DNA from: Hetaerina americana
Taxonomy: Eukaryota > Arthropoda > Insecta > Odonata > Calopterygidae
Direction of reading: 5' to 3'
DNA length: 64,000 nucleotides
NCBI GenBank assembly: GCA_022747635.1
Contig: JAKTNV010000005.1
Location: forward strand, 51,686,013 to 51,750,012
Both the position numbers and the translations under genes were made by a program. Below, one piece after another: positions 10,331-23,800 of the stretch; position 1 is the stretch's first letter; each line of letters starts with the position of its first letter. The notes beneath the pieces are model-generated. The model was not told where the DNA came from. It saw nothing but the letters and a program-made list of their open reading frames with translations, and made no database searches.

Positions 10331-11600
10331 TATTAAAGTAATTCGCATTCACTGGGAAAAATAGATTTATTAATCTTACATGTATAAATGCTTAAAACTC
10401 TTCAAAAAATTCTCCCCCTGCATCAGTGCACCTACGGAGACATCATTGGATGAATGAAAATTTTTTTCCCTCGGCTAGAACACACAGATCCAGTAATATT
10501 CAAAGATGAAACCTTAACGCAATTTCAAATATTAATTGAATTTCCTCGACCGTGTGTTCATCTTGCGGTATATATTTCGGTTAATGTATTAATGATATCA
10601 ATTTGATAAAGCTTTTCTAAGATGAAAAGTTTGCCTCGCACTCATTGAAACCCTCTTATCATTGCTCTTAATTTAAGTGCAGAGCAATTCATTCTTCGGT
10701 CAAAGATGGCTCGGGAAAACAATGACCTACGCGATCATACTTTGTGGTAGATTGCTTATGATTTTTAATCCCTTGAGTTAAATGTGTGGAATTTAACGGG
10801 AGGCTTGTTTTTTAAAAATTGCTCATTTTTTATTTTGAATAAGTCGCATAAACTTAAGTGAAACAAATAGAGTGGATAATACTTAAATATGTCACAGAAA
10901 TAATTATGAAGGGTAAAATGTATGCTTAGCTTACGAACTCGACCTTGTCTATCAATCTGATGCATACACAACATCGAAGTGACACATTTTTTTTTAATTA
11001 TTGATCCACCACATATTAATAGGAAAGAATAAACTTTCTTATCCATAATTCTATCCTAGTTATGTGAAGATTCTTCTGTATTGCATATGCTCTAGAGCAG
11101 ATGAACCAGGAAAGAATGCCGAACGAAAACATGACATGTTACATATACTCCCAGTAGATTCCCCCGAAATGTTTGAAGTCTCATTTGCAATTCGATTGCA
11201 TATTACCCGATTTTTTTGGGTGAGAGGACGATTAAATGATTCTCAAAGAAGTTTTGAGCGAAATAAAGTTAAAGAGATATACCAAAATTTCATGATCCCA
11301 TTACCGAGTAAATGATATAATTCGCTGTCATAAAGGCTAGCGACATTGCTTTTGTAAATTGATGGCCTCCTTTATGACAATGGTACAAATCCAATCACCA
11401 TATCTTTGATAAATTTCCTTTTGAGAGGAGATTATATTTATCTCTCACCACATACCACTTCCGTAGATAAAATACTAAAATGATTATCAACACCAATACT
11501 CTTAAATACATTTCATAGAACTAAACCGCAAATTTTGATGCAGTTTCCTAATGATTGGTCATGACGCTGTTCAGATACCGACGCAGGGGATGTTGATTGG
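10331..11600. other. PPO-B upstream region, nothing recognised
   Basis: AT-rich. No coding exon or repeat identified; it probably holds PPO-B regulatory DNA. Confidence 0.4.
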
Positions 11601-11603
11601 GGT

Positions 11604-11635
11604 GATATAACACTTGGTAGGTCTCGTCTTTTTCA
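11604..11635 (+). promoter_or_regulatory. Probable core promoter of PPO-B (TATA-like box plus initiator)
   Basis: GATATAA at 11604-11610 is followed, with the A 29 bases after the first T of the box, by the initiator-like TTTCACAG (A at 11635). This spacing suits an arthropod TATA/Inr promoter and predicts a 70-nt 5'UTR. Alternatively TTTTTCACAG could be a splice acceptor of a 5'UTR intron. Confidence 0.35.
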
Positions 11636-11704
11636 CAGAAACCTCAGCGGACGCCAGCCACTTGGACACGCGTGGATCGGAGTATTCTTTCCAGACACAA
11701 GAAA

Positions 11705-11824
11705 ATGGCGCAATTCAGCCCGCAAGACCAAGTGAACACCATACTAAGCCGGCCCACCGAGCCGATATTCATCCCAAAAGGTCGCAAAGGAGTGATTTTC
11801 GACGTGATGAGCAATGGGATCTTG
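11705..11824 (+). CDS. PPO: PPO-B exon 1 (start codon exon)
   Basis: It has 40 codons: MAQFSPQDQVNTIL, SRPTEPIFIPKG, ..DVMSNGIL, then a GTGAGA donor. AGAAAATGG is a good start context, and the RPTEP box sits at residues 16-20. The reading is easy to miss because a longer spurious frame overlaps it. Ending L|A joins smoothly to exon 2 in phase 0, exactly as in PPO-A. Confidence 0.92.
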
Positions 11825-14800
11825 GTGAGAGAAATATTAGCATAACATGGAATGAAATTTTCTCCACAGAAAATCATCCAATGTTTTTGGCCCGGCAAGC
11901 CAATGCTTTTGACCCGGTTGGAAACTCAGCTTTCTGTTAGTACGTAATGAAGTAATTCTCTTAGCAGCATAATTACAATGTTTCTTTATAAGTATTCCTC
12001 CAAAACCAAAGTTTTCATTCAAGGTGGGAATCGATCGTATTCATGCCAACGAAACAATAATATGAATTGAAGTCTAAGACTACGCGCGAATATTTCCAGC
12101 TCGTTTCGAATAGGTAAAGTAAATGATTACCTTAAAACAATCTATTCCAGCTTTAAGATGGCTGCCTTATCCTCCGCGGTGCAGCATAACATGTACCATC
12201 CTTAGATTTCTCTATTTAATGTCATATAATTTATTTTTTATGTTCCGTCGTCTTGAAATTTAACGTGATTGCATTTTCATTCTTTGACACTCAACCTATG
12301 AATTAACAAATGTTTTCTCTCCGAGTGTTGTTGGAGTGCAACATCACTTTTGAATCAGTGGTTCAGAATAATTTATTTGCCGCTCTTGTGATGGCACCTT
12401 TGTTCCATATTACTGTCTCAGCTTCTCGTGGTTTACTTTCCCTAAATATGATATTTTATTTACCCCAATCGACTTTTTTTATCATAGTTCATTCTTTCCT
12501 CCTCTATATTTTCATCGTCGCTTTAAATTCGCTCGCCGTTTCTGCTCTCTCCCCTTAAAGCCATTATTTTGGAACAATTCTCTCATCTTGAATGCCTTTT
12601 TCTCTCGTTTTCGTTGTGAAAACATCCCTGTCGTCCGTTGCTGATGCATGCAGACTGATTGGTCTTACAATATATGTGTAGGTGTATTTTTCATAGTTAT
12701 GTATGCGCACATATGATCTAGTTTCTCCGTTTCAATTTTCATAGGAGAGGAAAATCATTAAAATGAGCTGAGTTTTGTTTGCTCTATCCAGACATTTCCG
12801 AACTATTCTATGACAAACAATGGCGGGAAAACAAAACCTTTACAGTTGTCACTGTTTTAGTTTCTACCGATTAGCTGAAGATTACATGATTTTGGTGGAT
12901 GCAGCCAAATAATATAAGGAGCAAGGGGCAATGATAGGCAAGGAGCAAGGAACTGAGTCTCACAAGAAGCGAGGGCGGGTGGATTGGATGGATGAGATCC
13001 CTGAATTTGTTTTTCTTCCGAGAGCAAAGGAAGGACGTAAAGGTCACTCTGATATGAAGGTGGGAGCGTTCTTTTTTTTAGAATTTCTACGATAAATGTT
13101 GAGAAAAGGTTCAGAAAATTATCGGTTCAGAATTTTTGAACCCTAGGAATATTCATTTTACGCAATTCCTTAAAGCAGACGACTAAAATGTTCAAAAGAA
13201 TTTTTTTTGGATTTTAAGTTTCTTGTTAACAACCTTCGTGTCTTTACAGTATTTCATTAAACGTCGTATTTCTATTTGAAAAAATAAACCATTAAAACGC
13301 TTGCGTGCATGGGATGCAATCGTTTTGATATGTTACACTTCTCCCAAGTGGAGCAGTGTTATTTTAGGGTTTTCGGGCTTTTACCTTCTTGTCATCAAAT
13401 GTGCTGCGAGACAAAAGCATAAAATATTTCACCTCCATCTTTTTCTCATTCACCTGAATATATATCAGTGACATGAAGATATGCTATCATATCACTCTTA
13501 GCTGACGTAAAAATATTCCTATCGTAAAGTTGAAAATTTCAAGTGGGTAGAGTGCTGGTCTAAGGGACCCAGGTTCAGTTCCGTAGGATGCCTCTGAACA
13601 ACCTCAGGTTCTTATCCGTAATTATGTAACTTCCGTTACCTGATCGTCCAAGGAAACCACAGTAGGCACAGGGAATGCGGACCCTAGCCTGTTATGTTAT
13701 TTTTACCCTGCTTATAGGTCTAAATAATGGGCGAGCCCTACCCTCTTCTGGGAAACCAATCTTCGAGTTGAATACTGATTCATTGTTATGCTCCATTTTG
13801 GGAATACGGGTGAAATTTTGTAAAAAGGAAGGAAAAAATAATCGTAATACTCTAATAAGAACAAGAAATGCACTACTTTACTTGAAGAATGAGGAATACT
13901 TTTCCCCTGCAGGCGGATCGATTTGAACCGCTCAAAGAAGGTATCCGTCAACATTATTTCGGCGAACATCCCGTGGTGCCTCTATGCCTGACAACTGTGC
14001 CGGATATCTCCTTGTGCCAGGAATTGGATCGCAATGCTAAGTTCTCCGTGTTTATCCCTCACCATCGGAGGATGGCGAGACAACTCATCGAAATATTCCT
14101 TGGTAAGTGGTCTAGAAGTCCTGTGCTTTCGTGTTTTACCTATTTTCGTATTGTGATCGGGAATTTTTAATGCAAGTAATTTAGTTATTGGTATATTTAT
14201 GGTATGACATTCAATGGGTGTATTTTTATGTTCGTTTTATTGAGTTGCGATATATTTCTTTAGAGTATTAATATCGTTATTTTTTGTTCCTCCTGTTGAT
14301 ATTGTTTTTATTATGACAATGACACTGATTTTTTCGGGTTTGAGAATGTTGTAATTTGATTATTTTCCGAAGTTGTTTTGCTTCATATTATGAGTTGAAA
14401 AGTTTCCTTGTAGTTAAAAAATTAATGAAAGCTTTTACCCTTTAAAAATGCGAATGGGATCGTCCTGGAAAGTACCTACAGTTCTTGGAATATTTAAAAT
14501 TGTCATTTTACGTCGCTGCTCATCCTGCTATGAACTCTCTACGAAAATTTACATATCTTTTTTTCGGATGCAACTGCTGCTGGTATTTTCCCCCTAGGAT
14601 ATCCAAAAATCCTTCGCTTGTCATAAAATGTCCAGGTCTCACATTCCTGGGACGGGATTCAGAACCGCGACCTTTAGTCAAGCGAGAGTACTATCTACGA
14701 GCTCGATGTCTTTGACTTGGATTTCAACTTTCGCATCAGCCTTCCTTTTTCTTGGGTAGTTTAAAATTGTATTTATGCGCTCGCGTTAGGATATCGAGGT

Positions 14801-17800
14801 GAAGTGGGAAGGATGTCAAATGGCGAGGGGTGTTCTGTGAGTTTGCTGCGGAAGAAATTTACCAACGGAGACCGGACTGTGGCTAAATATGTCTGCGGCC
14901 GAGGGAAATTACTTTTTTGAAGCACGCGTAAGGCACATGGTTTGAAATAATATTGGCATCCAATCGTATTCTAATAATATTTTCTAGTGTTTCGGTATTT
15001 GCTCATGCATAAGTTATTATTACGGATTAAATAAAATTGACGGCAAGAAAAACCCACGATCAGGTTCTAGGCATGGTAGGAGAAGAGAGACGGCATTTGG
15101 GAGAAATTCGTTGGCAGGACAAATGGATGCAGGACATATTGAGAGGTAGCAATAAATATATTTTATATTCATTCCATTGTAGAGAACTTAAGAGCAAAAG
15201 CATAATATATGAAATACGCTCCGTTGTAGCGATGTATACATGCATGTATTTAAAAACGTGCATTGTTCTATTGTTCCCGGCTCAACTTAGTGGAAGTTCA
15301 TGCTCATTAAATGAATGTATATTTCCACTGTTCTTAAAAACAATGGACATATACATCGTGTTCTTCATCTAATGGACGTGCATTTTTCTTTTTATGTAAA
15401 TAATTCTTTGGCCAGTTAACCGTAATTTTTACTAACCTATTCAAAGAAACTGCGGGAAGTGCCGCGACATTAACTTTTAACGGAGCCATCTTCTAATCCG
15501 AATTACAATTCAACCATTTCAAAGTGAAAAGATCATTCACTTTAACCGGGATCCGCGTCAAGACGAGTGATTTTCACACTTTGAAATTGCTTCATTGCAA
15601 TTTTTCTAAATTTATTTGTAAAGGTCACGATAAACATAAAATAATAAAGGCATTTGAATGCAATAAAATTGGAAAAATATATATGTATATGCAACATATA
15701 TTACGAGATCTTGTGGCATAGGTGAAAATAACATACTACACAGTTTAAAATAAGGTAATGGGATACTAAAGATGTTAACAGATAAGGGAACAAGTGTATT
15801 TTTGTCTGGAATGAAATTCTAAAAGCTCACTGTCAACATTCGGCTCGTTCCCGTTGAAAGTCGACAGTTTTCATTAAACTTACGAACGGACTATAATTTT
15901 GGTTTTTAATATGATAAAATTTCGAAAGGAAAAAATAGCTTTCAATTTAATTTGTGATTAAACAATGCATTAAACTTCTTTCGGGAGAGAAGTAAGCTCA
16001 GAGAAATTGTGAAACCGAGATGAAATCAGTAAATATTTCATCAATTATAAATCCGATGTGTTTTATTCCCAGGAAAGAAGTCTTTCGATGAATTCATCTG
16101 CGTTGCGGTTTACGCTCGTGATCGAGTGAACCCGTCTTTGTTTGTGTACGCCTTCTTCGTCGCCATCTTGCATCGTGAAGACTCAAAGAATATTCAATTG
16201 CCGCCATTCCATGAGATGTTTCCCGACTCTTTCGTTGATGGAAAGACGCTCAACAAAGCAAAGCTGTACGCAAGTGTGTTGCCGGAGGGAAAGAGGGTAA
16301 GAGTAATGGGATGTATTGTCAAAAACGTTTTAAGTTACTCAAGCTGAGGTTTTCCAGACGAGGATTCATTTCCCATATAAAAAACTACAGATTATATAAA
16401 TACAAACTACGAGTTGTTCCTTCACAGAGTCTCATACTGCAGCCTCTCTAGGACACCCTGGGTGAGTCAGTAGTGTGAAAACTTTATTTGCCACTGATTC
16501 CATACACAACAACTGGTAGGGGTATAAAGTGGAACGTTTGTGTCAGTGTATGTATTTTAGAGTTAGTGGGTATTTAGCACGGGAATTGGTTCCTTGGATA
16601 CTTCGCAATACCTCCTTGCCTTCCACACTTGGTTATATTGTGCCCATCAATAACCACCATACGAGGTCTGTCCTAAAAGGATCCAGCCAAGCAATCATTT
16701 GAGAAAACTAGCCTACCTAGAGCAATGAGGCCTTAGTCCCCTTCGAAGTACTCCCCTTGGGACCTCACACACTTATCCCAGCGTCTCGTCCACTTTCCAT
16801 AACAATCAGCAAAGTCCTTTTTCGGAATATTCATCAGATGCCTCGTCGCATTTTCTTTTATCTCGTCAACGTCAAGAAAATTCCAAAGAAACTGCGGGAG
16901 ATGTCGCAACAGTAACTTTTAACGGGGTCATCCGCTAATATGCATTTAAATGAAACAATTTCAGGATGTAAAAATCATTCGCCTTGACTTGGATTCGAAC
17001 CCCCTCAATGTCCGGTCGAGTGCTTTCGCCAGGTAGGCTAAAGCACTCGAAAGGACATTGAGGGATCCGGGTTTGAATCCCGGTCAAGGCAAATGATTTT
17101 TACACTCTGTAGTTGTTGTATTGGAACGTCAAGAGTTTCATGATGCAGTTGGAGATAACTTGCTTCAAGCTACAAATGATTACCCAAGTTTTCTAAAAAA
17201 AGTTTATTACTGGACATGGGTCATGGGTCTACAGCTATGACCCTCAAGCAAAAGCCCAGTCTTCCCAACAGCCGGTTGGCGAAATAAAAGAGAATGCGAC
17301 GAGGCAGCATATGACCATTTCGAAAAAGGAATTTGCCGATTGTTTTGAAAATTGAAAGAGGTGGTGGGATAAGAGTTGTGAGGTTCCAAGGGGGGGTCCT
17401 TTGAAGAGGACTAAGGTTTTTTTGTTCTAGGTAGGCTATTTTTCTCAATATATTGCATGGCTGAATAGATTTTAGACAGACTTTGCGCATATAGGTTTTG
17501 ATGATTTGTATCATCAAGATTGAAGGACCAAGTCTTCGTGTTACTGAGAAAATTCAAACAAAATAGATTTTAATGAATATTATTAGACCCTTCTTGACAT
17601 TTTTTTCGAGTACTCAAAAATATTCGGGGTGTGTGAATAGTGAGATGATAAATACTTTGGAGTGAACTAGTCCGAACCAGGCGGGGTGGTTATCTGCATT
17701 AGTTGTAAACGTCTTTTTCTCATGCACTGTTACTATTAAAGCATAAAATTTGGCATGGTTGTAAAAAAATTATTCACTGCCAATTTTGAATAAAGGCACT

Positions 17801-20800
17801 TTTTCGTATTCCTGAAATTCAAAGAGATATTATGGAAAAAGTACTTTTTATCGAAGAAAGCTCGAAGAATTTCCGATTCTATCTCACAAAACTCAGTTCA
17901 TTCCCAGCAAAGTGGGTCATTTTATTGAATATGCATATTACATGAATAGACATAAATAGAATCTAACCTTATCATTGGTGTTTGTGGAACAATGCAGTAT
18001 TTCATGGTTTACTAACAAATGTTTTTGATTCAAATTTTGCGTTAACGTAATTCTGTAACTAAGGAGTTTATGATACATTACCCAGAGAGAAGTACTGATT
18101 AAAATTACAAAAATATATCACCCCTCAAAGTATATACAATCACTTTTTAAAACCCTGTATACGTGGTACTGTTGTTGTATGAGCACATTTATTTACGACA
18201 CTGAGGACTTTGCATAAAACAAACTAGTAGATACCTATTAAATGAAGAATACAACGTATCTTTCCACTGTCCTTGGACAGTGGAAAGATACATCGTATTC
18301 TTCATTTAATAAACATGAATTTCCACAAAGTTGAGCCGGGAACAATTGAATATTTAGTAGATACCTGTTCAAACGGAAACCACTAGTCAATTAGTTTGAC
18401 GGTAGAACAAACTTCAATTATTTTCGCCGGTATGGCTAGAAGATGTAAAATCTTTGCGGTTGATATCTATCGCCTACATACATGAATGGATATATTAAAA
18501 ATACGAGGCAACTCTCGAAGACTGTCCACTTTATCCCAGCCTAGTTTTGTCTAGAAATAAATTAATATAATATATTTTACGAAAAGTTTGAAGTTTGGGC
18601 AAAAATATCGGGTTTTTAGGAAAAATTACAAAAATAAACTCTTCACAATACGAACTGCACGGACTCGGCGCTTCCGTACCTCATATTCCATTATCTAATA
18701 TGGTCTAAGAGATCTCGAGTCGAATCCAAGACTTATGTTATTAACTTGGTGCCAATCTAAGGGTTCCTAATTATTCTATGCCAATGTACACTACCATTGC
18801 CAATCAGCCAACCAGTATATTTCCAAGCTATAAGACTGCATTAAGAAAAATTAAATATAGAAACTACTTAGTGCATTTGAATTGTTAAAAATTCATTAGT
18901 AGTCCTATCAATCCCCTTCAAGAGTGAAATTTTGTAAATACTTGCACTTCTGACCCTGAAATCTCACAATACAACGTGGGAATACTTAAATGTCTTTTCA
19001 TGAGAGACGAAATATCACATTAATCGGTAAAATATTAGTTTTTAAAAAACTGGGATTTTTCATACATTTTATATTTTCCCTAAGACATCATTATTTCCCT
19101 TTGAAAATAATATTTTATAGTATGAATTATGGGAAAACTAGTTGAGCAAGAATGCTTATTGAAATTTAAACGGAAAAAAACTCTTTTTATCGGTGCTTTG
19201 GTATTATTTTCGGATTGTCCGAGGTTATTTTACTATTGGACGGAGCTATCTCATAGTTCCAACTTTACATTTCTACCCTATCCAACAGCCAAGATGTTTT
19301 TATAACAAAGCAAATGACCATGTATTGAATTTTGTTCGCTCACGCTTGAATAAAAGTCCTTCTTTGTCAAAATCGGCAACAATTATGACATGTTCACAGA
19401 AAATTTTCGGAAAGAGTTAATTTCGTTTCGACTCTAATGTTTAGTGCATTACCTCTTAAGTGCGAATTTTTCTATCGCCGGGTTAAAAATTGCTTTTATG
19501 AGTAAAATGTTTATATTTCAGCCCTTGTTGATCATCCCCAAGGATTTCACGGCAAACGATTTAGATATCGAGCATCGACTTGCGTACTTCAGGGAGGACT
19601 TGAGCTTGAACCTTCATCATTGGCACTGGCATCTTGTGTACCCTTTCGACTGCCCAAAGGAGATTTTCAATAAGGATCGAAGAGGAGAACTATTTTATTA
19701 CATGCACCATCAGTTAATTGCAAGGTAGGTAATTTATCAATGATTATTTTTAATTAATAGGTCATTATTTATTATTGCTCAAAGCAAGGGTTTCAGATTA
19801 GGAATGTGGCAACCTATCAAATTGTAAATTGGAAATAGCCCTCACTCTGGTATTTTTTATTGAATGTGAAAGTATTGCTACAAACAAGCGACAATAAATT
19901 ATATTATTGACATCAAGGTAACGATTGTGTTCCGAGAGCAGCAGTCCCATCTACATCTACACAAAACACCGTAAGCCGCCGCAAGGGTGTGTTAGGTCAC
20001 CGCCCGTAAAACAGAATAAAACCATATGTAAAACTAACAGATTCAGGCCAATTCACACCTACAGATACGTATATCTTCATGCAAACTCCATTTTAACTTA
20101 CGCACATGCAAATAAATATACTAACAATTAGTATACGCATGCGCTTTGTAAATCGAAGGTCTTTACTATTTCTATTATGACTTTTATTATTATAATTCCT
20201 ATTGTTCGAGGAAAGAATGAATATTTATATTTATCTGTACTGGAGTCTATCTCCCTTATCTCATCTTTGTGGTAAGATATGTTGAAATTATTTGTAATAT
20301 TCTAAATTTCTCTTTAAAATATCTTTAAAAAGTCTTCTAGATAAAATTAGTATTTTAATGCATGTTTAATTCACTCCTGTATTTCATTTGACACTTCTCA
20401 TTTAGAAATGGATTTTCAGTCGCTTTCTTCTTATGTAATTGCCACAGAGACCTATTTGATTAATTATACTTACCAACACAGGTACAACATTGAGAGGCTC
20501 TGCAATAACCTGGCTCGTGTCAAGCGTTATTTCAATTTCGATGAGCCCATCGAAGAAGGATACTTCCCAAAAATGGACAAACCATTCGCAAGTCGGTCCT
20601 GGGCAGCTCGCCATGCTGGATCAAGGCTTTCTGTGAGTAATCGTGAATACTAATTTACAGATTTTAACCGATTACAGATTACTATTTTAATTCCTCGCAA
20701 CATATCGATAAAACTCTTACATCAACAGATGTCACATTATGCAACGAGTTGAAAGACCACTTCTTTGTACCATTATTATTTGTGTAGCCGAAATGATTCA

Positions 20801-23800
20801 TTTTAACATTCGTCTTTATTTACCCCCGCTAACTTTAATTTATTCTTACCAAAATTTTATCCAACTCTCTATCTTAGAGTCCAACTCTATTTTATCCAAC
20901 TTATGTCTCCAAACCTTTCCCAATCACGCGGAATTAAAATGCATGAAAAGGCCAGTCAGATAAAAAAGAAACCCTGGCTCATTTCTGCCGTGTTTCCTCT
21001 CCAGTACCCGCAAATAATCTCAGGGTTTCGTAACGACTGTAACGAACTCGAAGCAGTAGATGGGAACATGGGCTTCTACTAGGAAAAGTAAACTGTTTAA
21101 CCCCTATTGTCAGGTTGACACACTTCCGTCAGATAAATAGTGACGGCATTGCGTCGAACTTATTTTCCCTATTCTTCCCCATGCTCATATCTTTGAAGCT
21201 TCTAATCTTTTCGTCCAAGAAAATGTCAAAGCAAGACGGCACTATAACCCTATATATATACTCTCTACTAATTTAACGTTTTGTTGACAAATACCTTCCC
21301 GCGTGACCGAGTAGGGCTGAAACGATATCCAGCGTAGTGCATGTTAAGACGCTATCCGATCGTCTTTCGTTGTCCCCTCTTTCACCCTTCACCCCCCTAT
21401 GAGGGGATGATGCCTCATACGGTCAACTTCCATCAACAGGGTACCACTTTTTCTACCTGCGGTATCAGGGTTGGAGATAATACCTTAATTTTTTTCCTCA
21501 TTTTGCTCTTCATGAACTGTCTCAGTGTTTAAAGCTCTCTCTCATGTTGTGGTTTATGCTAATTTTTATCCCCACCTTTTCAATAATATATAAAACTTCT
21601 GTGTATGGTAAAATTGGCACTTAATTAAAACTGGATTTGGCGCATACGTGTATACGTGTTTGCGCATAGGTTTGGGTTCTCCCTCCGATAACCACCTTGC
21701 ACAGGCTACTCAGGGATACTGGAGTAGATGTTTTCCCCTTCCTTTCCCCACCCCTCCCACTCCAACCCTTCCTCTCCCTCATTCCTTACCATCTCTACCT
21801 GGTTCTTGCACCTACTCCTGACTCACATCTTTTCGGTGGATTGCGGCTTGTTTGTGTTGATGTACATATCAAAGTTAATACTTCTTTTGAAATTTAATTT
21901 GATTTGCTTCTAATCGATTTCCACCTCTTCACGTACGATTCTTCAGATTGAGAAACTTTTTTCCTAGTGTCCTTACTGCTGCACCCATTTTCCTTCAAAA
22001 TACTTGTCCATATTCCAAAGAAACTTTGGGAGATGCCGCAACAGTTACTTTTAACGGAGTCATCCGCTAATGTGCAATTCAATGCAACATTTTCAGAGTG
22101 TAAAAATCATTCGCCTTGACTGGGATTCGAACCCAGATCCCTCAACAACCGGTAAAGTGCTTTAGCCAATTAAGCTATCGAGACGTCCTCTTAAACTGAG
22201 GGATCTGGGTTCGAATCCCAGTCAAGGCGAATAATTTTTACACTCTGAAAATGTTGCATACTTTTCCATTACCAGAGCGTGAGCTTTTGATTGAAAAGAT
22301 GTATTAAAAATCTTTATAACGTTTTATTTAATGCAGGACATAAGGAGGGAGGAAGAGCGGAATGTCTTCGACATTGATGACCTTAAACGCTGGAAGGATC
22401 TGATTATTGACGCCATTCACTTGGGAAGAGTTATTGATGTAAGACGGAATTGAAATGCATGAAATAAGTATCTTCAAAAACTAATTGAGTAAAAAATTTG
22501 ATGAACCCATTGAAAAGTTTATTCAACTCATATTTAGCATAAAGTTACCATAACATTTGATGAAAACAGATGATAGATTTAATGAGAAACCCATGAATCA
22601 CACTCTTCGCCTGGATGCCATTTACTGTCAACTTCAATAAACTTACTTTTTACTGCCCTTTTCCTGGTAGACAAATGAAGTATATAATGTGGTTTTCATG
22701 AAGATGCAATTTATGCATTCCCGATGATCTACTGATTAAATATTTACTTTCTACGTTGCTCTTTCAGAAAAATGGAGAAATTATTAAATTAGATGAAAAA
22801 ACAGGAATAGATATTCTTGGAAATATCATTGAAGCCTGCCCAACTCTATCGAAAAATTACCCTTTGTACGGCGATCTGCACAACTCGGGGCACCTTGCAA
22901 TTGCCCTGTGCCACGACCCGGATAACCGTTATTTGGTAAGTATAAACATTTTCATTTGTTTAAAGGAACTTTCAAGGAATACTGCTTTCTGTTTTGGAAT
23001 ATGATATTTTAAAATAATTCAAGAGATCTGGATTTTTGGATCTTGATTTTGGTCCGCGTGATTTCGACCGAGAAATGCAATCAGAGCTTCATAAATTTTG
23101 CGTTAAATATAATTGCCATGATTACGAAATATTTTTTGTATAAATCAAATTCTTACTGGGAAACGGATATTTTGAAACTTAATTCAAATCCTATTGCAAA
23201 ATTTAATATTTTAATCTAATTTAATTTGGAAGAATATTAGTTTAAATACTCTTTACGAGAAAATATGTGAACCAAACGCTCAGGGTGCATTGGTACGCAA
23301 ATGTTACGGTTGAATCTTATTTATATCGCTAAAAGTGGAACAAATGACTTGACATGAACGCCTTTACTAGTCTCTAACAAGTAATTGTACTCGAATTCCT
23401 CTACTACCATCAGCAAGTGCGAAGAAATTTGGTTTTTGTACAAGTTCTCAAGAAAAAAGCAACGGCTTGGCAAAAATGTTTTATGAAAATGCAAAACTTT
23501 TGGCAACCCCGATTAAAGCAGCGTCTTTCACATTTTTCTTCACGTGTATATTTTTCAAATTACGGCCTTTCAAGTTGAATCGCTCATTGAGATGTCCATG
23601 CATTTTGTATCAGGAAATTCTATACAGGTCTTCTTTTTCTACAGGAGGATGTCTCAGTCATGGGAGTGCCATCGACGGCCGCTAGAGATCCTGTGTTCTA
23701 TCGTTGGCATACATTTATTGACTACATCTTCGAGATGCACAAAAATACTCTACCACCTTACACTGCAGCAGAGGTATTCTTTTAATGCATTTGTATACGT

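Noticed and set aside
11614..11940. 108-residue plus-strand frame from 11614
   Set aside because: Overlaps PPO-B exon 1 in the wrong frame; the RPTEP frame splices cleanly.
22090..22235. tRNA genes at the GGTTCGAATCC words
   Set aside because: All occurrences sit in inverted repeat arms of a dispersed element; position 33 is C in the best cloverleaf and several copies lack a D arm.
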